From Xanthostigma xanthostigma (Eukaryota; Arthropoda; Insecta; Raphidioptera; Raphidiidae), in NCBI GenBank assembly GCA_963575645.1, contig OY754469.1, positions 48,318,753 through 48,382,752 of the forward strand: 64,000 bases of DNA, in the 5' to 3' direction. Shown here piece after piece: positions 56,319 to 64,000 of this stretch. The position numbers and the translations under genes were made by a program. Each line of letters opens with the position of its first letter. Positions within the stretch are counted from its first letter, which is position 1. Under the pieces are notes generated by a model. That model was given only the letters and a program-made list of their open reading frames with translations. It ran no database searches and was not told the origin of the DNA.

Positions 56319-57059
56319 TATTAATTAATTTATATATTAATATTAATTCACAAGTAGAGGTGAGCAAAATATTTTTATTAAAAGCTGCGGCAAAACGTAT
56401 TAAATTATTCTTTTAATTATTGATTAATTAGTCTTAGCTTAAATATTAGTAGGTAATCGGTTTATTAGACTATAGTAAATTAACGTAGAGGGTGAGTTTG
56501 CGCTAGGCCCTCATGGTTTGACATTACAAACAGTGACCTGCCTTCTCTGGCGACCGTTATTTGATTTCGTTCGTCACATAAGTTTGTGTGAAAAGTTCAC
56601 GAACTCACGGGTACTTCTGCCTTCTAACTCGTCGAGCTCACCTTGCTGAACGTATCTCTGTGTTGGTGTATACATTGTATATATATATATAATATATATA
56701 TACAACTGTTTGAATGTGACATGCGGGTGGTTGTGTGAGTTTTCGAGAAGGTAAAAGGTGACGATTGAAGTTTATGAAACTTATTGCTTGTTCGTACGGG
56801 CAAAAACTAATTACATTAGTCTGGAAGGTTTTTTATTTATAAAGAGAAGATGTCAAACATTTAAATTAAAGCTAGAGTACGATAACTCGATGTGCAAAAT
56901 ATTCATTGGAAATACACAATTATTATTTTAAATAACATAATTTAATCTTTGTAACTTTTGACAATTTTCTTGCAATTTGTATTTTTGTTTCGGAAAATAA
57001 ACTTATTATTATTATTATTAGCCGTTTTAAGTGCGGAAAATTGATTTTTAAAAATTATT
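56319..57059. other. no gene; TA and ATT microsatellites
   Basis: A TA run at about 56679-56702 and (ATT)n at about 57003-57020. Nothing else recognisable. Confidence 0.4.
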
Positions 57060-57420
57060 TTGTTGCGCAGTGAAAAAGGGAAGGTACTTAAGGGGAGTTC
57101 TTTAAAAAACAAGTACGGAGTCGTGTCGATGCGATGGCGTTTTTTTTACGCACTGAAAAGGGGTTGGCATTTTGGGATAGTTCTTTAAAAAACAATTACG
57201 GGGCCCTGTCGATGCGATGGCGTTTTTTTGCGCACTGAAAAGGGGTTGGAATTTGGGGGGAGCTCTTTAAAAAACAATTACGGGGTCGTGTATACAAAGT
57301 GGGATAGTAATACAGTAATTCTATACCAGTTGTTAGGACGCGTATATGTGATTTCTGATTGGTTTGATTCAAAAAAGTTTTTACGTATTTTTGAGGAAAA
57401 AGAATAATCCGCAAAGTTTT
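57060..57420 (+). repeat. dispersed repeat with about 90-bp minisatellite, copy 2
   Basis: Nearly three units, each with 'GCGCA.TGAAAA.GGG', 'TTCTTTAAAAAACAATTACG' and 'TGTCGATGCGATGGCGTTTT'. Then comes the unique end 'TAATTCTATACCAGTTGTTA', also in the inverted copy at 34560-34845. Confidence 0.8.
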
Positions 57421-58030
57421 TTTTGGAACGTCAAAATTTAGCGTTTTCTATAACTTAAGAAAAAGTCAAAATTTGGGCACATCGAGTTATCGTATTGGAT
57501 CCTTAAATTAAATTTGTATATGAAAAAGTGCGAGTCGGACTCGCGCACCGAAGGTTCCGAACAATGAAAACCACAAAAAAGGTCGTAAAAAAGACAAAAA
57601 TGATACTGCCGTTGTCGGGAATTAATATTTCCTGTACGACGCAGGAAATTGAACAATTAGTAAATAATTTTAATTGAATCTGACATAACCTAATAATTTC
57701 GTTTATCGACAAACGGTTTGTTAACGTCATCGGTTTTAAACCGTGAATTACTTTGGAGTCAAAACTGTGTTCGGCAACCACTTCAGTATCAAAACACTGT
57801 CACGTCCCAATATAGCTGTAGCATTGTTATAGTTACATAACAATATAAAGACACAGGTTGTGCCATAACACAAACAGACACAGCGAACTGCAAACAAACT
57901 TCTGAATATTGTTACTTTATGAAACTACTACATCCACTCGTACACTATTGTGTAAAGGAAACCTATAAGTTCATTGAAAACTAAAAAAAGGCAGTTACAA
58001 TCTAAATTCTAAACTAATCACAGAACACTG
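57421..58030. other. no gene; dispersed repeat phrase
   Basis: 'AAGTGCGAGTCGGACTCGCG' at 57526-57545 resembles 19752-19800 ('CAAGTGAGAGCCGAACTCGC'), a motif I know as widespread in insect repeats. Overlapping minus-strand open frames (72 and 92 codons) have no motif. Confidence 0.35.
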
Positions 58031-58373
58031 TGATACTAATATATAAAGCTGAAGAGTTTGTTTGTTTGGTTGGTTGAACGCGATAATCTTAGAAACTACT
58101 GGTTCGAACTGAAATTTTTTTTGTTGGATAGCCCATTTATCGAGGAAGGCTATAGGCTATATAATATCACGTTACGGCCGATAGGAGCGGAGCATCAATG
58201 AAAAATGTCGCAAAATATAACTCAAAATTTGTCCGTCCGGCAAAAACTTTTGAACGGTAACTCCGATGTAATACATAACATTCATCTCGGGAAACGAAAA
58301 TGAATGCGCGTACTAATGTCCCTCTCCCCCATTCGTTCTTTTGCACCCGGGTGAAACCGGGCGGGACCGCTAG
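58031..58373 (+). mobile_element. Helitron H1, version without tRNA module
   Basis: Starts near 'GATACTAATATATAAAGC' (the TC is degraded) and ends 'GGGCGGGACCGCTAG' at 58373. The middle passes from 'AAAAATGTCGCAAAATATAA' straight to 'AAACTTTTGAACGGTAACTC', skipping the tRNA. Confidence 0.8.
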
Positions 58374-58552
58374 TCAGAATATATTTGTTAAATAATAACA
58401 TCATTTTAGTATCTGGCATTGTTATTTTATTTATTATTATTTATAGTTACTTATTTTAATAAAATTCTCTTTCAATTTCCACCTCAATAGGTGGATCTTA
58501 TTTCTGAATAATTTGGTTTCAATTTTAACCATTGCAATATATTTCTATAGAA
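58374..58552. other. short spacer
   Basis: AT-rich, no feature. Confidence 0.3.
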
Positions 58553-58592
58553 GCCTTATAGAAATAGAAATAGAAATAGAAATAGAAATAAT
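58553..58592 (-). repeat. (TTTCTA)n tail of LINE
   Basis: Five or so TTTCTA units on the minus strand, directly 3' of the LINE frame. A hexamer tail of this kind replaces poly(A) in several CR1-group elements. Confidence 0.8.
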
Positions 58593-58645
58593 TTTTATTT
58601 GTGTTGACCATTAGGTATACAAAAATGTCAAAAAAAAAAAAGAAA

Positions 58646-59842
58646 TCAGAATAAATCAGAGAAATCATATGGGACAATACAAGACAAATGTTTTTTTAAT
58701 TCGTTTCTAAACTTATTTTCATTTTTTATATTTTTTAGATAATTTGGCAACTTTTTATAAATCTTAAATCCTGTGTAAACTGGACTTTTTTCAAAGAACG
58801 TGGTCTTATGTTTTATAGAAAAGTCTTCATTCCTCGTATTATACGGCTTTTCCTGTTTTTGATCAAAATAGCCTAAACTGTGCATATGCTTCAATAATTC
58901 ATAGGCATATATTGCAAAAAATGTTAGTAAATGTTTTTCAAAAAAAATATTTCTACATGATTCTCTATATTTGAGATTAAATATCAGACGGATAATTCTT
59001 TTTTGTAATACAAATATTCTATTATTGTCAGTGGAGCGACCCCAATTTATAATTCCATATTTCATTTGTGAATACACAAAAGCATAATATACACAGGTTA
59101 GGCTGTCTTGATCAAAATAATTTTTTAATAGTTTTAATTGAAAGTATGACCTATTCAATTTTTTGCATAATATATTTATGTGCTCTAGCCATTTAAAATT
59201 TTCATCAATATGCAAGCCCAAATATCTGATGATGGCACTTTTAGTTATATCAGTAATGTAACTTATGTCGGTATTAATAGATGTTTTAATTTTGAATTGT
59301 AGGTAATTAGTTTTATCAAGATTTATTATCAACTGATTTTTAAAACACCAGGAAGATATTTGACTTATTACACTGTTGGCTTTATGCTGGGCTTCATAAT
59401 ACGAAGATGCTGCTATTAACACTGTGATATCATCAGCGTACATAATGATTTTACCTATGTTTACATGCTCAGTCAAGTCATTTGTATAACAATTGAAGAG
59501 TAAAGGGCCTAAATTACTCCCTTGAGGTATACCTATTGTTAAATGAAATGTTTCGGAGTTGGATTCCTCAATATTTACGAACATTAAACGATTTTCTAAA
59601 TAACTTTTTATTAACCGATTTGACAAGCCTCTAATACCCATTCTATTGAGTTTTTGTAAAAGAAACTGATGATTCACAGTGTCAAAAGCAGCACTCAGAT
59701 CAAAAAACAAACCTAGTACAAATTTGCCATCATCTAAACTTTGAGCCACATATTGATGCAATTCAAAGCATGCAGTTGTAGTTGATAGGTTAGCTCTAAA
59801 ACCATGCTGAGCTTTATCAAAACTATCTGTTTTTTCTATATG
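58646..59842 (-). pseudogene. LINE reverse transcriptase, 5'-truncated (CR1/Jockey-type)
   Basis: The frame is open from 59842 down to 58646, with a first Met at 59761. It begins 'DKAQHGFRANLSTTTACFEL' (RT motif 1/2). Counting from that Met: 'FFDLSAAFDTVNH' (catalytic Asp, 19-31), 'GIPQGSNLGPLLF' (77-89), YADD (108-111), 'NLDKTNYLQF', the thumb 'YYAFVYSQMKYGIINWG' and a long C-terminal part closing 'PYDFSDLF'. No stop or shift occurs after 59842. The apurinic endonuclease domain and ORF1 that a full LINE needs are missing, because the frame stops at 59843-59845 and homology is lost. It was probably truncated on insertion; the (TTTCTA)n tail marks the true 3' end. Related to 37669-38204. Confidence 0.88.
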
Positions 59843-59845
59843 TTA

Positions 59846-60039
59846 CAATAACATTATTCTTTTCCACAACACTGTATGAACAGATCCAGTGAATCTCGAG
59901 TTGTTTGTACTGCTTGTGATTTTGTTAAGTTATCAACTAGAAATTGTATTTGCATCCAATTTTCTTTTTAATAAGGTTATATTGCTAATATAATATAGAT
60001 TAATACAACCTAAGAAAATATTTAACTTTTAAACTATTT
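59846..60039. other. short spacer
   Basis: AT-rich; no LINE homology recognised past 59845. Confidence 0.3.
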
Positions 60040-60602
60040 TTTGACGTGATAACGTCTTATAAATTGATGAATCACCAATCTTATAAATTGATAAAACACC
60101 GGCTGCATGCACGAAAAAGTGTAACGTTCCTAACGTTCGTAACGCGTAACGCGTAACGTTCCGCCTGACCCTGTGCGTGCTTTTCTCGAAAACGGCCCTA
60201 ACGATTTGGATGAAATTTACTGAAAAGGGATTTTGGGGGGCAAAAAATCGTTTTAGCTAGGTCTCATCTCTCGAAAAAATCGTTTTCTTACAAATTTTAT
60301 CATTATAAAAATCATTTTTTTGACGTATGAAAATACTTAAATATTGTAAGTAGGTTTTGGAATTTTATATTATAAACAGTGAAACAATTGTTTTATAAAT
60401 ATTATGACAGCTAATCTTTGAGACTTAAAATAAATACGAAAGAAAGTTAAAAAAAACAATTATATTATATGGTGAGTAATTTAAATAAATAAAATTAACC
60501 TAAATTTGAAGCGAAAGATGCAATATCATAGATTCGAATTATTATAATTATTATATGTAGAATTTAGGTTATGTATTACGGAATACGTTATCACGTAAAA
60601 CT
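60040..60602 (-). mobile_element. TIR element 'ACGTGATAACGT', copy 3
   Basis: Inverted relative to 26056-26762: left 'TTTTTTGACGTGATAACGTC', 'AACGCGTAACGCGTAACG' (about two minisatellite units), 'CCGCCTGACCCTGTGCGTGC', right 'GAATACGTTATCACGTAAAA'. Confidence 0.6.
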
Positions 60603-61020
60603 ATCGTCCGTAAACCGACTTTACAGACAACCATTTTTTTTTTTAAATTATACTGTGCTTTTGGAAAATTCACTGAAAGTAATTTCGAATTTTGAAAGTG
60701 AACAGTCAGTAGTCAAAACTTCGATTTTTTTTATCTCGCTGTAATTTCACGTTCCTTTGAAATTCCAAGATTCCAGTTTTTGGAATTTTGGATCATTTAA
60801 TGGATCTATAAGTACGCCGACCGAAGGTGTTTTCGGATTTGAATCCTTATCTATAGGATAAACGCGAAACGAAAATACGGGAAGTGTTTTTGGGCAAAAA
60901 GACGTCGACGCCAAAATTTTCTCGGTAACATTAAAAAATGTAAACAAACCAAGCCGCTATACTTAAAGATTGTTATTATGTTTCATAAAAACTAGTTCAA
61001 CCACTTGAACAAATAAAATT
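60603..61020. other. no recognised feature
   Basis: A 66-codon minus-strand open frame (60747-60947) has no motif. Confidence 0.35.
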
Positions 61021-61613
61021 GTCATAAAGCTGAAGAGTTTGTTTGTTTGTTTGAACGCGCTAATCTCAGAAACTACTGGTTCAAATTGAAAAAAAAAATT
61101 TTGTTGGATAGCCCATTTATCGAGGAAGGCTATAGGCTGTATAATATCACGCTACGACCATTAGAAGCGGAGCATTTATGAAAAATGTTGCAAAATGTAT
61201 CTAAAAAATAAGCTTCTATTCAGGTGAAATGCACTAAATATACCTACTCATATTAGCGTTGTCAGTACACAACTCCGGCTGGCTCAATCGATAGAGCATG
61301 CGACTGTCAATATCAGGTTCGTGGGTTCGAGCCCCGCGTTGGGTGAATATATTTTTATTTTTTTTTTTTATTTACTAAATTTGCTTTCTTTTAAGACTTA
61401 CATTTAAATTTTATTTAATTAATTAAAAAAAAAATATTAGTTGAAGTAAAAATACTGCTTTTTATCGACAAAAAATTTTGAACGGTAACTCCGATCATCA
61501 TGAAATTTGGACACAAAATTCATCTCGGTAAACTAAGATGAATGTGTGTACTCATGTTCCTCCCATCCCCATTCGTTATTTTACATCCGGGTGAAACCGA
61601 ACGGGACCGCTAG
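61021..61613 (+). mobile_element. Helitron H1 with tRNA-Lys-like module
   Basis: Begins 'CATAAAGCTGAAGAGTTTG' (the TC end is lost), carries the tRNA-like 61273-61345, ends 'GAACGGGACCGCTAG' at 61613 followed by T. Same arrangement as 17498-18105. Confidence 0.8.
61273..61345 (+). pseudogene. tRNA-Lys(CTT)-like pseudogene inside a Helitron
   Basis: 73 nt: 'CTCCGGCTGGCTCAATCGA', 'TAGAGCATGCGACTGTCAAT', 'ATCAGG', 'GTGGGTTCGAGCCCCGC', 'GTTGGGTG'. It has the same altered anticodon arm (CGACTGTCAATATCA) as 17773-17845, so the two share a common amplified source. Confidence 0.75.
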
Positions 61614-62247
61614 TGTATTATATAAAATAAGAATTTAGTATAACTTGTAAACAACAATAAAATGATTGTTTATATTAGTCTAAACGCTCACATCCGTACG
61701 GATTGAGTAAGCAGTATGCTTATTGAGCGCATGTATGTCTACCAATATTGGAACATGATACTGTCCACCTAATTAAAATTGAATTATTGATAACTTAATT
61801 TTAGCGTTCATAAATAAACAGCGGTAATTAAAATAAATAACTAATTTTGCGTCCATAAAACGTTCGAGTACCCAATATAGAACTTTAAGAAGTAATATTA
61901 CACCCTGTATATTTAAATTTATGTGTAGACACGGTGTACTTTAACAAGATATATAATATGCGGGCATTTGGTATTCTCTGTATCTCTCTCTCTCTCACCA
62001 AGTCTTTCTTTGTCCCACTTATTGCACGCACACAAGACGCGTCTTATGTACACGTGCAATAAATTATACAATAAAGATGTGGATAGGTGCGGATTGTTTC
62101 TGACAGATTAATTAATTAATAAATAAATCTGTTCATTCTCACCTGCACAATCAAAACACAGACACAAAAGTTAACAAATACAAATAGTATCGAAATCAAA
62201 CTGTTCCTTCTATGTCACAACATAACTGTTATTTTATCGGTTCTATG
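61614..62247. other. no gene; (CT)n microsatellite
   Basis: A TCTCTC run at about 61981-61997. No coding supported. Confidence 0.4.
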
Positions 62248-62762
62248 CCCATATTCACCGAACACTATTAAAGATAGAAGTTACTGATCTTGGAACCAAT
62301 TTATTCCTTATGGAATAAAATTTACTTTCAATCCATCAAGCAAAATTTCAGGTAGAAAGGTTAAAGAATAAATATACACCGCACTATACTCCTTGCTCTT
62401 TTTGTTGAATATTTCGACGTTCACCCAAAAATCCGACCGATGTACGTCAAAAAACAGTTTTTCAAAAACTACTTATAATGATTTATCCTAACCCAATTGC
62501 ACACAAAACTTCCACTAGCTTTACGGCTTTGTAACTATACACTTCATGAAAGGTTAATAAACGACACATAAATAAATTCACAAGAGCAAACTGTAGATAT
62601 AATACTCTACGTTTATAGGTTAGATGATCTATGTGGCGGCCATCATTATTTTATCAGGCGAATAGATATTTATACCAAAATAGATTTATCGCTATTTATT
62701 CGGAGGAATAGCTACCTGAAGAACTAATGAACCGAATAAATAACTTACGTTCGGTATGGCCA
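62248..62762 (-). mobile_element. MITE with CCATATTCAC terminal repeats, copy 2
   Basis: Left 'CCCATATTCACCGAAC'; the right end 'GTTCGGTATGGCC' has lost 'GAAT'-type bases. The interior is the reverse of 9784-10347, for example 'GGAATAGCTACCTGAAGAAC'. Confidence 0.7.
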
Positions 62763-63484
62763 CTAGAAAGATTTGTTAAAAATAACATGTTATAGAGATA
62801 TATTACTAAATAACCGTTTACTCATGGTCTGCTACTAATTAATAATCGATTTTTTATGATCCTTAATAAATAACAGATTATTTCGCACTGAATTGCGTAC
62901 GGTGCTCAATAACTTTTACTATTGAAAGTTAATTGGGTTGTTTAAAACGCACACTTTAGTTATGTTATTACGATGTGACATTAATAAAAGTAAATTAACT
63001 GCAGTAGTTAAAAGAAGTTAATTTATTCAACTTACTGTAGTGTAGATAAAACGTTGTTGATGTAAGGCAATCAAAAGTTTTTCTTGTTTTGTCAAAATCC
63101 TGTACGTGTAATGGCAAAGTGTATAGGCAACTCGTGTTAGTAGGAGAATATGGAATGTTGTAGAGAAAACTTTTATTTCAAACTCCGTCAGACAGTCACG
63201 CTTACGTCATTCAAAAGCATACCAAATAGTGCATAGTTGAGTACTTGAGTGAGAAGACTTCAGAGGTACACATGCCGTGCTAGCGCTAGGATGCAAAGAA
63301 ATATTTCTTAAGAGCCGATCTTTCGTAACGTGACTTGTGAGATTTTTGTTTGTCACTGGTGTAAATCGTTTCTTGTGAGTAAATATTGGTATAAAATATT
63401 TAAGTCGTGGAATTTTTCCAATAACAATGGCTTTTAAAAATGAACGTATTAAGAAAAAATTATATTATATTACAGAAGTTAATA
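62763..63484. other. no recognised feature
   Basis: AT-rich; nothing supported on either strand. Confidence 0.4.
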
Positions 63485-63560
63485 ATGACATCAATCGCCG
63501 GGATTGAATCTACGACCTTGATATTACGAGGCAAGCGTTCTATCTCGTGGCCACCTTAGC
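63485..63560 (-). repeat. tRNA-like SINE fragment (family S2), second copy
   Basis: Reversed it reads 'TAAGGTGGCCACGAGATAG', 'AACGCTTGCCTCGTAATATC', 'AAGGTCGTAGATTCAATCCC': an anticodon-loop-like CTCGTAA and a B-box-like end. Shared with 480-551. Interrupted at its TTAA by MITE copy 5. Confidence 0.5.
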
Positions 63561-64000
63561 TTAAGGAGGTTGATGCGTTACAGTCCCAATCAAAAGTAAG
63601 TCGAATTCTAAATGGGAACTTTTCCATAATAAATTTTTACAAAAGGTTATAAGTCGATGATACTAATAAATTATTGTCATAAAGGCATAAATAAATTTTT
63701 TTTTTAATATTAATTAATTATTTCAATATTTTACTTAATGGACTAATTTTTGAATTTTTTGTACAAAGTTAGGTTAGAAAAAATAAATTTATGTAAATAT
63801 CTGTACTTTACATATTTTTTGCAGTAAATAATTAAAAAAAGAAATTGGAAGTAATAAAAATTAATACATTAAAAAGTTGAAAATTCAGTTAAAATTGTCA
63901 AGAATAAAAATCCATAATCGAAAAGTGCTAAGGTTTAATAATTTTTTTAATGATTAAAAGTCTCCTAATTAAATTGGAAAAAAATATTAAAATATGCGTA
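63561..64000 (+). mobile_element. TTAA-flanked MITE, copy 5 (runs off the window)
   Basis: TTAA at 63561-63564, then GGAGGTTGATGCGTTACAG and the family body in the orientation of copy 1. The right end lies beyond the window. Confidence 0.85.

Overview
The window looks like nuclear DNA of an insect. It is strongly AT-rich and has no bacterial-style gene density. It is filled with nested transposable elements of arthropod type: a Ty3/Gypsy retrotransposon, CR1/Jockey-like LINEs, Helitrons ending in CTAG, hAT, pogo, PIF/Harbinger-like and THAP/P-like DNA elements, tRNA-headed SINEs and many MITEs. The Helitron text (an 'AAGCTGAAGAGTTTGTTTG' start, a 'GGGACCGCTAGT' end) recalls repeats I know from Lepidoptera. 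Such elements move between orders, so I name no order. I found no host gene I could defend; most short open frames look like chance or repeat-derived.

Layout. 1-9 kb: a SINE copy, a 127-bp tandem array, three TTAA-flanked MITEs (about 700 bp) and the 3' part of a hAT transposon. 9-19 kb: several inverted-repeat elements, a GC-rich island near 9.4 kb, a tRNA-like repeat, and two Helitrons in opposite orientation. 19-33 kb: large hairpins, a second Helitron type, a pogo-like element with a broken transposase, a 3 x 175 bp array, a hAT MITE with an 8-bp target duplication, and another TTAA MITE. 33-42 kb: a remnant of a conserved arthropod ORF, SINEs, a LINE reverse-transcriptase fragment interrupted by a PIF-like MITE, two THAP-bearing P-like elements in opposite orientation, and more Helitrons. 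45.5-56.1 kb: a complete Gypsy element on the minus strand with 2,639-bp LTRs, gag, and pol in the -1 frame, inserted in a (TA)n tract. 56-64 kb: minisatellite repeats, Helitrons, a long LINE RT reading frame (minus), and a fifth TTAA MITE that runs off the window.

Functional logic. The only intact-looking protein machinery is Gag-Pol of the Gypsy element (capsid/zinc knuckles, protease, reverse transcriptase, RNase H, integrase). Its two LTRs look identical by eye, so the insertion is probably young. The rest is mostly non-autonomous DNA that needs enzymes made elsewhere. The most unusual signal is a Helitron family carrying a 72-73 nt tRNA-Lys(CTT)-like module at one fixed internal place in three copies. 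The Gypsy primer-binding region also shows an 11-nt match to the same tRNA.
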